This document shows, piece after piece, positions 1-8,838 of a DNA stretch of 64,000 bases (its first letter is position 1; the number at the start of each line of letters is the position of its first letter). The translations under genes were made by a program, and so were the position numbers. Origin of the DNA: Halomonas rhizosphaerae (GTDB taxonomy: Bacteria; Pseudomonadota; Gammaproteobacteria; Pseudomonadales; Halomonadaceae); assembly GCF_030010555.1 (NCBI RefSeq), contig NZ_JASCQP010000038.1, positions 17,420-81,419 on the forward strand. Reading direction: 5' to 3'. Below the pieces are notes generated by a model. The model was not told the DNA's origin, searched no databases, and was given only the letters and a program-made list of their open reading frames with translations.

Positions 1-1
1 C

Positions 2-1060
2 GGCCGTCACCTGGTGCGCTGCGTCAAGGTGATCCAGGAAACCTGGGATACCCGCACCTTCTGCTTCATGGCCGAGCAGCCCGTGATGTTTTTCTTCAAG
101 CCGGGGCAGTTCGTGACCCTGGAGCTGGAGATCGATGGCCAGCAGGTGATGCGCTCCTACACCATCTCCAGCTCGCCGTCGGTGCCCTACAGCTTCTCGA
201 TTACCGTCAAGCGCATCCCCGGGGGGATGGTCTCGAACTGGCTGCACGACAACCTCGGGGTCAACGATGAGCTGGCGGTGCACGGGCCGGTCGGCAACTT
301 CAACGTCATCGACTACCCGGCGGAGAAGATCCTGATGCTCTCCGGCGGGGTCGGGATCACCCCCCTGATGTCCATGGTGCGCTGGTTCTTCGACACCAAT
401 GCGGCGGTGGACCTGCAGTTCGTGCACAGCGCGCGGACGCCGCGCGACATCATCTTCCACCGCGAACTCGAGCACATCTTCTCGCGGATTCCCGAGTTCA
501 AACTGCATATCGTCTGTGAGCGCAGCGACGAGCTGGGCGAGGCCTGGGCCGGCTTCCGTGGCTACCTCAGCCAGGCGATGATGGAGCTGATGGCACCGGA
601 CTTCATGGACCGCGAGATCTTCTGCTGCGGCCCCACGCCCTACATGCAGGCCATCAAGCAGCTGCTCCGGGCCCAGGGCTTCGATATGAACCGCTACCAC
701 GAGGAGTCCTTCGGTGCCACGCCGGTCGAGGTGCAGGAGGAGGTACTGGAGCATGCCGAGCAGGCCGAGGTCGAGGCCGAGGAGTTCGACGTGGCCGAGA
801 TGCTCAGTGTCGAGTTCAGCACGAGCGGCAAGAGCGTACGCGTCCAGCCGGGTGAGACAGTGCACTCAGCGGCGGCCAAGTTGGGGCTGCATATTCCCAA
901 GGCCTGCGGCATGGGGATCTGCGGGACCTGCCGGGTGCCCCTCAGCGCCGGTCAGGTCGACATGGAGCACAACGGCGGTATCACCGACGAGGACGTCGCC
1001 GAGGGCTATATCCTCTCCTGCTGCAGCAAGCCGCTGGGCGACGTGGTGGTGGAATATTGA
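2..1060 (+). CDS. gbcB: Glycine betaine demethylase reductase subunit (GbcB type), 5' end missing
   Basis: Ferredoxin-NAD(P)H reductase-like protein that would pass electrons from NAD(P)H to a Rieske oxygenase (GbcA), which removes a methyl group from glycine betaine to give dimethylglycine. The frame is open from the first bases, so the true start lies before the window; an internal GTG at 14 is probably not the start. Seen: a flavin-binding RSYTISSS motif, a nucleotide-binding SGGVGITPLMSM stretch, CCGPTPYM, and a C-terminal plant-type 2Fe-2S domain with C-x4-C-x2-C (CGMGICGTC) and a later Cys in LSCCSKP. This FAD/NAD/2Fe-2S order is that of GbcB. The neighbours glyA and soxBDAG fit betaine catabolism. 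Other class IA oxygenase reductases share the layout, so the substrate rests on context. Confidence 0.85.
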   Translation, partial: GRHLVRCVKVIQETWDTRTFCFMAEQPVMFFFKPGQFVTLELEIDGQQVMRSYTISSSPSVPYSFSITVKRIPGGMVSNWLHDNLGVNDELAVHGPVGNFNVIDYPAEKILMLSGGVGITPLMSMVRWFFDTNAAVDLQFVHSARTPRDIIFHRELEHIFSRIPEFKLHIVCERSDELGEAWAGFRGYLSQAMMELMAPDFMDREIFCCGPTPYMQAIKQLLRAQGFDMNRYHEESFGATPVEVQEEVLEHAEQAEVEAEEFDVAEMLSVEFSTSGKSVRVQPGETVHSAAAKLGLHIPKACGMGICGTCRVPLSAGQVDMEHNGGITDEDVAEGYILSCCSKPLGDVVVEY

Positions 1061-1207
1061 CCGCTCCGCGCCGTATCGGCTCGAACTGCGGGGCGCCTCA
1101 GGTCCCTTCCGGGCGCCTGCCTCGCGCAATGACGGCGGTGTCGTTTCCAGAATACCTCGTGCGCCTCTTTCTCTTAACGTAACAAAGCCAACCACCAGGG
1201 TGATGCC

Positions 1208-2506
1208 ATGAACGCCAACAACCTTACAACAACCGACCCGCAGATCGCCGCCGCCATCGCCGACGAGGTGGCCCGCCAGGAGGCACACGTCGAGCTGATC
1301 GCCTCGGAGAACTACGCCAGCCACGCCGTGATGGAGGCCCAGGGCACCCAGCTCACCAACAAGTACGCCGAGGGCTATCCGGGCAAGCGCTACTACGGCG
1401 GCTGCGAGCATGTCGACGTGGTCGAGCAGCTGGCTATCGACCGCGCCTGCGACCTGTTCGGCGCCGACTACGCCAACGTCCAGCCGCACTCCGGCGCCCA
1501 GGCCAACGCCGCGGCCTTCATGGCCCTGGTCTCGCCGGGCGACACCGTGCTGGGCATGAGCCTGGCCCACGGCGGCCACCTGACCCACGGCGCGGCGCCC
1601 AACTTCTCGGGCAAGCATTATCACGCCATCCAGTATGGCCTGAACCCGGAGACCGGCGAGATCGACTACGCCGAGGTCGAGCGCCTGGCGCGCAGCCACA
1701 AGCCGAAGATGATCATCGCCGGCTTCTCCGCTTACTCCCGGGTGGTCGACTGGCGCCGATTCCGCGCCATCGCCGACGAGGTCGGCGCCTGGCTGCTAGT
1801 CGACATGGCCCATGTCGCCGGCCTGGTCGCCGCCGGTCACTACCCGAGCCCGCTGCCCCATGCCCACGTGGTCACCACCACCACCCACAAGACGCTGCGC
1901 GGCCCGCGTGGCGGCCTGATCCTCTCCGCCCACGGCGACGAGGGGCTCTACAAGAAGCTCAACGGCGCGGTCTTCCCGGGCCAGCAGGGCGGCCCGCTGA
2001 TGCATGTGATCGCCGCCAAGGCGGTGGCCTTCAAGGAGGCCATGAGCCAGGACTTCGTACGCTACCAGCAGCGGGTGATCGACAACGCCCGGGCGATGGC
2101 TACCGTGTTCCTCGACCGCGGCTATGACGTGGTCTCCGGCGGCACCGACGATCATCTGTTCCTGGTCTCGCTGATCCGCCAAGGCGTCACCGGCAAGGAC
2201 GCCGATGCGGCGCTGGGTCGGGCCCATGTCACCGTCAACAAGAACGCGGTGCCCAATGACCCCCAGAGCCCCTTCGTGACCTCGGGCCTGCGCATCGGCA
2301 CCCCGGCGGTGACCACCCGCGGCTTCGGCCAGGCCGACTGCGAGGCCCTGGCCGGCTGGATCTGCGACATCCTCGACACCCTGGCCGCCGAGGCCGACAC
2401 CACCGAGGTCGAGTCCGAGGTGCGTGGCAAGGTCGCCGAGCTGTGCAACCGCCACCCCGTCTATGCCAAGGCCGTCGCCGAGCAGGCCGGCACTGCCACC
2501 GCGTGA
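1208..2506 (+). CDS. glyA: Serine hydroxymethyltransferase
   Basis: PLP enzyme that interconverts serine and glycine while moving a one-carbon unit to or from tetrahydrofolate. 432 residues, family-typical. The N-terminal [10 protein letters not shown] and [15 protein letters not shown] motifs and the PLP-lysine motif [14 protein letters not shown] (Lys about residue 228) are intact. The ATG at 1208 follows an AGGGTGA-type ribosome binding site. It leads the soxBDAG genes with a 43-nt gap. Next to sarcosine oxidase this copy probably uses the glycine and methylene-tetrahydrofolate released by sarcosine breakdown, so it may be a catabolic glyA paralogue in addition to a housekeeping one. The 147-nt leader shows no glycine-riboswitch-like pattern to the eye. 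Confidence 0.97.
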   Translation: MNANNLTTTDPQIAAAIADEVARQEAHVELIASENYASHAVMEAQGTQLTNKYAEGYPGKRYYGGCEHVDVVEQLAIDRACDLFGADYANVQPHSGAQANAAAFMALVSPGDTVLGMSLAHGGHLTHGAAPNFSGKHYHAIQYGLNPETGEIDYAEVERLARSHKPKMIIAGFSAYSRVVDWRRFRAIADEVGAWLLVDMAHVAGLVAAGHYPSPLPHAHVVTTTTHKTLRGPRGGLILSAHGDEGLYKKLNGAVFPGQQGGPLMHVIAAKAVAFKEAMSQDFVRYQQRVIDNARAMATVFLDRGYDVVSGGTDDHLFLVSLIRQGVTGKDADAALGRAHVTVNKNAVPNDPQSPFVTSGLRIGTPAVTTRGFGQADCEALAGWICDILDTLAAEADTTEVESEVRGKVAELCNRHPVYAKAVAEQAGTATA

Positions 2507-2549
2507 GCCCGTTCCCGCCGGCCCCGGCGGGACCCTCGAGGAGATCCCT

Positions 2550-3800
2550 ATGCAACGTTATTCAGGCTTCGGGCTGGTCAAGCACGCACTTAGCCATCAC
2601 GAGAACTGGCAGCGCCAGTGGCGCAACCCGACGCCCAAGAAGGCCTACGACGTCATCATCATCGGTGGCGGCGGTCATGGCCTGGGGACCGCCTATTACC
2701 TGGCCAAGGAATTCGGCATCACCAACGTCGCCGTGATCGAGAAGGGCTGGCTGGGCGGCGGCAACACCGCGCGTAATACGACCATCGTGCGCTCCAACTA
2801 CCTGTGGGACGAGGCGGCGGCCCTGTATGAGCACTCCATGAAGCTGTGGGAGGGCCTGTCCCAGGATATCAACTACAACGTCATGTTCTCCCAGCGCGGC
2901 GTGCTCAACCTGGGGCATACCCTTCAGGACATGCGCGACATCCAGCGCCGGGTCAACGCCAACCGCCTGAACGGCATCGACGGCGAGGTGCTCGACGCCA
3001 AGGGCGTCCAGGAGCTGGTGCCGATCATGGACTGCTCGAAGAATGCCCGCTACCCGGTGCTGGGGGCCTCCTGGCAGCCGCGTGCCGGCGTGGCGCGCCA
3101 CGACGCCGTGGCCTGGGGCTTCGCCCGGGCGGCCGACGCCCACGGCGTTGACATCCTCCAGCAGACCGAGGTCACCGGCTTCAAGATCCGCGACGGCCAG
3201 GTCTACGGGGTGCACACCAACCGCGGCGACATCGAGGCCAAGACCGTCGGCTGCGTGACCGCCGGCAACTCCGGCGTGCTGGCCGGCATGGCAGGCCTCA
3301 AGCTGCCGCTGGAGTCGCATCCGCTGCAGGCGCTGGTCTCCGAGCCCCTCAAGCCGGTGCTCGACACCGTGGTGATGTCCAACCACGTGCACGGCTACAT
3401 CAGCCAGTCCGACAAGGGCGACCTGGTCATCGGCGCGGGCATCGACGGCTACAACGGCTACGGGCAGCGCGGCAGCTACCCCACCGTGGAGCACACCCTG
3501 CAGGCCATCGTCGAGATGTTCCCGATCTTCTCCCGAGTGCGTATGAACCGCCAGTGGGGCGGCATCGTCGACACCTGCCCGGATGCCTGTCCGATCCTCT
3601 CCAAGACCAAGGTCAAGGGGCTGTACTTCAACTGTGGCTGGGGCACCGGCGGCTTCAAGGCCACGCCGGGGTCGGCCCATGTGTTCGCCGCCAGCCTCGC
3701 CAAGGGCGAGATGCACCCGATCGCTGAGCCGTTCTCCATCGATCGCTTCAACACCGGGGCGCTGGTCGACGAGCACGGCGCCGCCGGTGTGGCCCACTAA
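2550..3800 (+). CDS. soxB: Sarcosine oxidase beta subunit
   Basis: Flavin-containing subunit of heterotetrameric sarcosine oxidase, which converts sarcosine to glycine with transfer of the methyl carbon to tetrahydrofolate and release of H2O2. 416 residues from the ATG at 2550, the known size; the frame stays open upstream but that part overlaps glyA. The start has a GGAGATC ribosome binding site. Seen: the dinucleotide-binding [20 protein letters not shown] near residue 33, [19 protein letters not shown] (flavin attachment region), and a C-terminal [13 protein letters not shown] motif. A short GC hairpin (CCCGCCGG/CCGGCGGG, 2514-2531) lies between glyA and soxB and may mark mRNA processing. 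Confidence 0.96.
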   Translation: MQRYSGFGLVKHALSHHENWQRQWRNPTPKKAYDVIIIGGGGHGLGTAYYLAKEFGITNVAVIEKGWLGGGNTARNTTIVRSNYLWDEAAALYEHSMKLWEGLSQDINYNVMFSQRGVLNLGHTLQDMRDIQRRVNANRLNGIDGEVLDAKGVQELVPIMDCSKNARYPVLGASWQPRAGVARHDAVAWGFARAADAHGVDILQQTEVTGFKIRDGQVYGVHTNRGDIEAKTVGCVTAGNSGVLAGMAGLKLPLESHPLQALVSEPLKPVLDTVVMSNHVHGYISQSDKGDLVIGAGIDGYNGYGQRGSYPTVEHTLQAIVEMFPIFSRVRMNRQWGGIVDTCPDACPILSKTKVKGLYFNCGWGTGGFKATPGSAHVFAASLAKGEMHPIAEPFSIDRFNTGALVDEHGAAGVAH

Positions 3801-3812
3801 GGAGATTTCGCC

Positions 3813-4163
3813 ATGTTCTATATCCATTGTCCCTACTGCGGCGAGCTCCGGGAGGAGGAGGAATTTCATCCCAAGGGCCAGGCGCATATCGCGCGGCCCG
3901 AGGACCCCGAGTCCTGCAGCGACGAGGAGTGGGGCGACTACCTGTTCTTCCGCGACAACCCCCGCGGCATCCACCACGAGCTGTGGGTACACGCCGTGGG
4001 CTGCCGCAAGTTCTTCAACATCACCCGTCACACCGTGACCTACGAGATCCTCGAGACCTACAAGATGGGCGAGCAGCCGAGGTTCACCGCCGAGCATCCC
4101 GAGGGCCGGCCGTCCCAGGACGGCGTCGAACCGGCACCGCTTCGTGAAGGAGTCCGCGCATGA
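3813..4163 (+). CDS. soxD: Sarcosine oxidase delta subunit
   Basis: Small zinc-binding subunit of heterotetrameric sarcosine oxidase. 116 residues. The N-terminal HCPYCGELREEEEF supplies two of the zinc ligands (C-x2-C), and ELWVHAVGCRKFFNITRHT is the conserved core with a further Cys and His. It lies 12 nt after soxB, with the ribosome binding site AAGGAG, and overlaps soxA by four bases (ATGA), which suggests translational coupling. The C-terminal tail after residue 95 (Pro/Gly/Glu rich) is somewhat longer than the core family. Confidence 0.95.
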   Translation: MFYIHCPYCGELREEEEFHPKGQAHIARPEDPESCSDEEWGDYLFFRDNPRGIHHELWVHAVGCRKFFNITRHTVTYEILETYKMGEQPRFTAEHPEGRPSQDGVEPAPLREGVRA

Positions 4164-7100
4164 GTCAGCTCAATCGTCTCGCCCGGGGCGGGCGCATCGA
4201 CCGCTCCCGCAGGCTGAGCTTCACCTTCAACGGCAAGCGCTATCAGGGCCATGCCGGCGATACCCTGGCTTCGGCGCTGCTCGCCAATGGCGTCGACATC
4301 GTCAACCGCAGCTTCAAGTACTCGCGGCCCCGCGGCATCGTCGCCGCCGGCGCCGAGGAGCCCAATGCGGTGGTCCAGCTCGGCAAGACCGAGGCGGGCC
4401 AGGTGCCCAACGTGCGGGCCACCCAGCAAGCGCTGTTCGACGGCCTGGAGGCGCGCAGTACCAACGGCTGGCCGAACGTCCAGCGCGACCTGATGAGCCT
4501 GGTCGGCAAGCTGGGCGGCCAGTTCATGCCGCCGGGGTTCTACTACAAGACCTTCATGGCCCCGGCCTCGCTGTGGATGACCTACGAGAAGTACATCCGC
4601 AAGAGCGCGGGCCTGGGGCGCAGCCCCATGGAGAACGACCCGGACATCTACGACCACCTGCACCAGCACTGCGACGTGCTGGTGATCGGCGCCGGTCCGG
4701 CGGGCCTCACCGCGGCCCTGGCCGCGGCGCGCAGCGGTGCGCGGGTGATCCTGGTCGATGAGCAGGAGGAGATGGGTGGCTCGCTGCTGGATACCCGCGA
4801 GCTGCTCGACGACAAGCCGGCGGATCAGTGGGTCACCGAGGCCCTGAAGGAACTGGCCGGCCTGGACAACGTCACCCTGCTGCCGCGCACCACCGCCAAC
4901 GGCTATCACGACCACCACTTCGTGACCCTCCACGAGCGGCGTACCGAGCATCTCGCCGAGACCGCCCCGCTCAAGGACGGTCGTCGCCAGGTGCGCTCGC
5001 GCATGCACCGCGTGCGCGCCGGCCGCGTCGTGCTGGCCACCGGCGCCCACGAGCGCCCGCTGGTCTATGGCAACAACGACGTGCCGGGCAACCTGCTGGC
5101 CGGGGCGGTCTCGACCTATGTCCGTCGCTATGGCGTCGTGCCGGGCAAGCGGCTGGTGCTCTCCACCAGCAACGACCATGCCTATCGCGCCGCCCTGGAC
5201 TGGCTGGAGAGCGGCCGCGAGGTGGTGGCCATCGCCGACGTCCGCGCCAACCCGGACGGTGAGCTGGTCGAGCAGGCCCGGGCCCAGGGTATCCGCATCA
5301 TCGAAGGCGCGGCGGTGATCGAGGCCAAGGGCGACAGCCGGGTCAGCGGGGCGCGGGTGGCGAAGGTCGACCTGGATGGCTTCCGGGTCGCCGGCGCCGT
5401 CGAGACCCTGGATTGCGACACCATCGCCAGCTCCGGCGGCTACAGCCCGGTGATCCACCTGGCCTCGCACACCGGCGCCCGGCCGACCTGGCGCGACGAT
5501 ATCCTCGGCTTCGTGCCCACCCTAGTGAAGGGCGTGAGCGCGGCCGGCGGTGCCCAGGGCGTCTATGCCACCGCTGAGGTCCTGGCCGACGGCGTCGAGG
5601 CGGGCCGCCAGGCGGCCACCGAGGCCGGCCTCCCGGCGGCCTCGGTGAGCCTGCCCCGGGTCGCCGCGCGTCGCGACGGTACGGCCTGCGCGCTCTACCA
5701 GGTTCCCCACGAGAAGCCGACCCTGCGCGGGCCCAAGCAGTTCGTCGATCTGCAGAACGACGTCACCGCGGCGGGTATCGAGGTGGCCACCCGCGAGGGC
5801 TTCGAGTCCATCGAGCACGTCAAGCGCTACACCGCCATGGGCTTCGGCACTGATCAGGGCAAGCTCGGCAACATCAATGGCATGGCCATCGCCGCCCGCT
5901 TGTTGGGTCGCTCGATCCCCGAGGTCGGCACCACGGTGTTCCGTCCCAACTACACGCCGGTGACCTTCGGTGCCATCGTCGGCCGTCACTGCCGCGAGCT
6001 GTTCGATCCCGAGCGCTACACTGCGATGCACCAGTGGCACGTGGAGCACGGCGCCGAGTTCGAGGAGGTGGGGCAGTGGAAGCGCCCCTGGTACTTCCCG
6101 CGCCAGGTCAACGGCAAGACCGAGACCATGCACGAGGCGGTGGCCCGGGAGTGCCGGGCGGTGCGCGAGGCAGTGGGTATCCTGGATGCCTCCACCCTGG
6201 GCAAGATCGACATCCAGGGCCCGGACGCCCGAGAGTTCCTGGGGCGGGTCTACACCAACAAGTGGGCCCAGCTGGCCCCGGGGCGCGTGCGCTATGGCCT
6301 GATGTGCAAGGACGACGGCATGGTGTTCGACGACGGCACCACCAGCTGCCTGGGCGCGAACCACTTCCTGATGACCACCACCACCGGCGGTGCCGCCGGC
6401 GTGCTGGAGTGGCTGGAACTGTGGCACCAGACCGAGTGGCCGGAGCTCGACGTCTACTTCACCTCGGTCACCGATCACTGGGCGACCATGACCGTCACCG
6501 GCCCGGAGGCGCGCAAGCTGATGGCCGAGATCACCGACATCGACCTGGACAAGGAAGCGTTCAAGTTCATGGACTGGCGCGAAGGCACCGTGGCCGGCGT
6601 GCCGGCGCGGGTGTTCCGCATCTCCTTCACCGGCGAGCTGGCCTACGAGATCAACGTCCAGGCCAACTATGCCCTGCATGTCTGGGAGACGCTGTTCGCG
6701 CATGGTGACAAGTACGGCCTGACGCCTTACGGCACCGAGACCATGCACGTGCTGCGCGCCGAGAAGGGCTTCATCATCGCCGGTCAGGAGACCGACGGCT
6801 CGGTGACCCCGGAGGACCTGGGCATGCACTGGGCGGTCGGCTACGACAAGCCGTTCTCCTGGATCGGCCAGCGGGCACTGACCCGGCCGGATACCGCGCG
6901 CACCGACCGCAAGCAGTTGGTGGGCCTCAAGCCCAGGGACGCCAAGGTGGTGCTGGAGGAGGGCGCGCAGATCGTCTTCGACCCGAACCACGCGATCCCC
7001 ATGCCCATGGTGGGGCACGTGACCTCGAGCTACTACAGCCCGACCCTCGACTCGGGCTTCGCCCTGGCGGTGGTCAAGGGCGGTCAGCAGAAGATGGGCG

Positions 7101-7198
7101 AGACCGTCTATCTGCCCATGGCCGACGGCCAGGTCCATGAGGCCGAGATCGTCAGCCCCATCTTCCTCGATCCCAAGGGAGAGCGTCAGAATGTCTAA
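4160..7198 (+). CDS. soxA: Sarcosine oxidase alpha subunit
   Basis: Large subunit (1012 residues) of heterotetrameric sarcosine oxidase. An N-terminal 2Fe-2S-ferredoxin-like fold (FTFNGKRYQGHAGDTLASALLANG) is followed by an NAD-binding Rossmann motif VLVIGAGPAGLTAALAAARSG near residue 175, and from about residue 610 by a C-terminal aminomethyltransferase (GcvT-like) tetrahydrofolate domain (YGTETMHVLRAEKGFIIAGQ). The last domain is where the methyl carbon reaches tetrahydrofolate. Its start overlaps the soxD stop, and its end overlaps the soxG start by 8 nt, so the four subunit genes are tightly coupled. Confidence 0.97.
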   Translation: MSQLNRLARGGRIDRSRRLSFTFNGKRYQGHAGDTLASALLANGVDIVNRSFKYSRPRGIVAAGAEEPNAVVQLGKTEAGQVPNVRATQQALFDGLEARSTNGWPNVQRDLMSLVGKLGGQFMPPGFYYKTFMAPASLWMTYEKYIRKSAGLGRSPMENDPDIYDHLHQHCDVLVIGAGPAGLTAALAAARSGARVILVDEQEEMGGSLLDTRELLDDKPADQWVTEALKELAGLDNVTLLPRTTANGYHDHHFVTLHERRTEHLAETAPLKDGRRQVRSRMHRVRAGRVVLATGAHERPLVYGNNDVPGNLLAGAVSTYVRRYGVVPGKRLVLSTSNDHAYRAALDWLESGREVVAIADVRANPDGELVEQARAQGIRIIEGAAVIEAKGDSRVSGARVAKVDLDGFRVAGAVETLDCDTIASSGGYSPVIHLASHTGARPTWRDDILGFVPTLVKGVSAAGGAQGVYATAEVLADGVEAGRQAATEAGLPAASVSLPRVAARRDGTACALYQVPHEKPTLRGPKQFVDLQNDVTAAGIEVATREGFESIEHVKRYTAMGFGTDQGKLGNINGMAIAARLLGRSIPEVGTTVFRPNYTPVTFGAIVGRHCRELFDPERYTAMHQWHVEHGAEFEEVGQWKRPWYFPRQVNGKTETMHEAVARECRAVREAVGILDASTLGKIDIQGPDAREFLGRVYTNKWAQLAPGRVRYGLMCKDDGMVFDDGTTSCLGANHFLMTTTTGGAAGVLEWLELWHQTEWPELDVYFTSVTDHWATMTVTGPEARKLMAEITDIDLDKEAFKFMDWREGTVAGVPARVFRISFTGELAYEINVQANYALHVWETLFAHGDKYGLTPYGTETMHVLRAEKGFIIAGQETDGSVTPEDLGMHWAVGYDKPFSWIGQRALTRPDTARTDRKQLVGLKPRDAKVVLEEGAQIVFDPNHAIPMPMVGHVTSSYYSPTLDSGFALAVVKGGQQKMGETVYLPMADGQVHEAEIVSPIFLDPKGERQNV

Positions 7199-7826
7199 CG
7201 TCGCAACCTTCGATACCCGCACCGAGGCCAAGATCCCGGTGGAGTCGCCGCTGGCCTATTCCTACCGCCGCTCGGGGGCCCCGGCCCCCACCGGCAAGAG
7301 CCGGGTGGTGCTGCGCGAGCGGCCCTTCCTCGGCCACCTGATCCTGCGCGGTGGCGCCATCGTCCTCGACGAGGCGGTGCGCGAGGTGCTCGGTGTCTCG
7401 CTGCCGGGCGAGCCCCAGGGCCTGGTGCAGGACGCCGACGGCGAGCGCAGCGTCCAGTGGCTGTCGCCGGACGAGTGGCTGGTCATCGTGCCCGGTGGCG
7501 AGGAGTTCACGCTCGAGAACCGGCTGCGTGAGGCCCTGGGCGATGCCCACTTCGCCATCAGCAACGCCAGCGGCGGCCAGACCCTGGTCGAGCTCGAGGG
7601 CGAGGCCGCCCGGGAGCTGTTGATGAAGTCGGTGATCTACGACGTCCACCCCAGCCAATTCCCGGTGGGCAAGGGCGTGACCACGGTGTTCGCCAAGACC
7701 ACGGTGATCCTGCGCCGCCCAGACGAGCTGCGCTGGGAGCTGGTGGTGCGCCGCAGCTTCGCCGATTATACCTACCGCTGGCTGCTGGATGCCGGCGACG
7801 AGTACGGCATCGGCGTTAAGGGCTGA
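7191..7826 (+). CDS. soxG: Sarcosine oxidase gamma subunit
   Basis: Gamma subunit of heterotetrameric sarcosine oxidase, 211 residues. The ATG at 7191 (MSNVATFDTRTEAKI) was chosen because GGGAGAG precedes it; an open extension upstream lies wholly inside soxA. The family has no known catalytic residue. Recognisable stretches are LGVSLPGEPQGL, WLSPDEWLVI and SVIYDVHPSQFPVGKGVTT. Last of the soxBDAG subunit genes; a hairpin followed by T residues comes 30 nt after its stop. Confidence 0.93.
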   Translation: MSNVATFDTRTEAKIPVESPLAYSYRRSGAPAPTGKSRVVLRERPFLGHLILRGGAIVLDEAVREVLGVSLPGEPQGLVQDADGERSVQWLSPDEWLVIVPGGEEFTLENRLREALGDAHFAISNASGGQTLVELEGEAARELLMKSVIYDVHPSQFPVGKGVTTVFAKTTVILRRPDELRWELVVRRSFADYTYRWLLDAGDEYGIGVKG

Positions 7827-7855
7827 GCCGGGCCCCGTGCCGCGAGGCGCTTGCC

Positions 7856-7880
7856 AGGGCCGGGTTCCCCCGGCCCTTTT
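7856..7880 (+). terminator. Rho-independent terminator after soxG
   Basis: A perfect 9-bp stem (AGGGCCGGG / CCCGGCCCT, loop TTCC) is followed by T residues. It ends the soxBDAG transcript but sits only about 20 nt before the purU start, so read-through or a partial attenuator feeding purU is possible. Confidence 0.75.
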
Positions 7881-7898
7881 CGACAGGAGATTTCCCCC

Positions 7899-8765
7899 AT
7901 GAGCCGCAGTGCCGACACCTGGATCCTGACCGCCCAGTGCCCCAGCCGGCTGGGTACCGTGGATGTGGTTACCCGCTTCCTCAAGGAGAGCCGCTGCTAC
8001 ATCACCGAGCAGCACTCCTTCGACGATCGCCTGGCCGAGCGCTTCTTCATCCGTACCGAGTTCCGGCCCCAGGACCATGACCTCGATGCCGAGGCGTTCC
8101 GCTCGGCCTTCGCTTCTCGGGCCGCCGAGTACGGCATGGTCTTCGAGCTCTCCGCGCCGGGGGCGCGTATCCCGGTGGTGATCATGGTCTCGAAGGCCGA
8201 TCACTGCCTGAATGACCTGCTCTACCGCTACCGGACCGGCCAGCTGCCGATCGAGATCCGTGCGGTGGTCTCCAACCACCCGGACCTGGAGCCGCTGGCG
8301 GCCTGGCACGGCCTGCCCTACCACCATTTCCCGATCACCCCCGAGACCAAGCCCGAGCAGGAGGCGCAGGTCTCCCGGGTGATCGAGGAGACCGGCGCCG
8401 AGCTGGTGATCCTGGCGCGCTACATGCAGGTGCTCTCGAGCGCAATGTGCGCGAAGCTCGCCGGCCGCGCGATCAACATCCATCACTCCTTGCTGCCGGG
8501 GTTCAAGGGAGCGAAGCCCTATCATCAGGCCTACGAGAAGGGGGTGAAGCTGGTCGGCGCGACGGCCCACTACATCAACGACGACCTGGACGAGGGGCCG
8601 ATCATCACCCAGGCGGTGGAGCCGGTCAGCCACGCCGACTATCCGGAGGACCTGGTGGCCAAGGGGCGGGACATCGAGTGCCTGGCACTGGCGAGGGCCG
8701 TGACCCTGCATGTGGAACGGCGCGTCTTCCTGCACGCAAGACGCACCGTGATCTTCGAGCGATAG
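7899..8765 (+). CDS. purU: Formyltetrahydrofolate deformylase
   Basis: Hydrolyses 10-formyl-tetrahydrofolate to formate and tetrahydrofolate. 288 residues from the ATG at 7899, preceded by CAGGAGA. N-terminal ACT domain (TWILTAQCPSRLGTVDVVTRF) and C-terminal formyltransferase domain with INIHHSLLPGFKGAKPYHQA and GATAHYINDDLDEGPII, which carry the catalytic Asn/His/Asp set. Placement behind soxBDAG is meaningful: sarcosine oxidation loads tetrahydrofolate with one-carbon units, and PurU keeps free tetrahydrofolate available. It may be co-transcribed by read-through of the hairpin at 7856-7880. Confidence 0.96.
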   Translation: MSRSADTWILTAQCPSRLGTVDVVTRFLKESRCYITEQHSFDDRLAERFFIRTEFRPQDHDLDAEAFRSAFASRAAEYGMVFELSAPGARIPVVIMVSKADHCLNDLLYRYRTGQLPIEIRAVVSNHPDLEPLAAWHGLPYHHFPITPETKPEQEAQVSRVIEETGAELVILARYMQVLSSAMCAKLAGRAINIHHSLLPGFKGAKPYHQAYEKGVKLVGATAHYINDDLDEGPIITQAVEPVSHADYPEDLVAKGRDIECLALARAVTLHVERRVFLHARRTVIFER

Positions 8766-8801
8766 CCGTTCTCGCGACCCAGCGGCCGACCGTGGCGACA
8801 C

Positions 8802-8828
8802 GGCCGGCGCCCCAGGCACCGGCCCTTT
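8802..8828 (+). terminator. Terminator-like hairpin after purU
   Basis: GGCCGG/CCGGCC stem, extended by two further pairs across one mismatch, loop CCCAG, followed by CTTTTC. It sits in the 73-nt gap between the convergent purU and monooxygenase genes. Confidence 0.5.
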
Positions 8829-8838
8829 TCGGGAGTGG

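Noticed and set aside
1061..1207. Possible glycine riboswitch before glyA
   Set aside because: The leader is short and shows no conserved aptamer pattern by eye; a covariance-model search would be needed to claim one.
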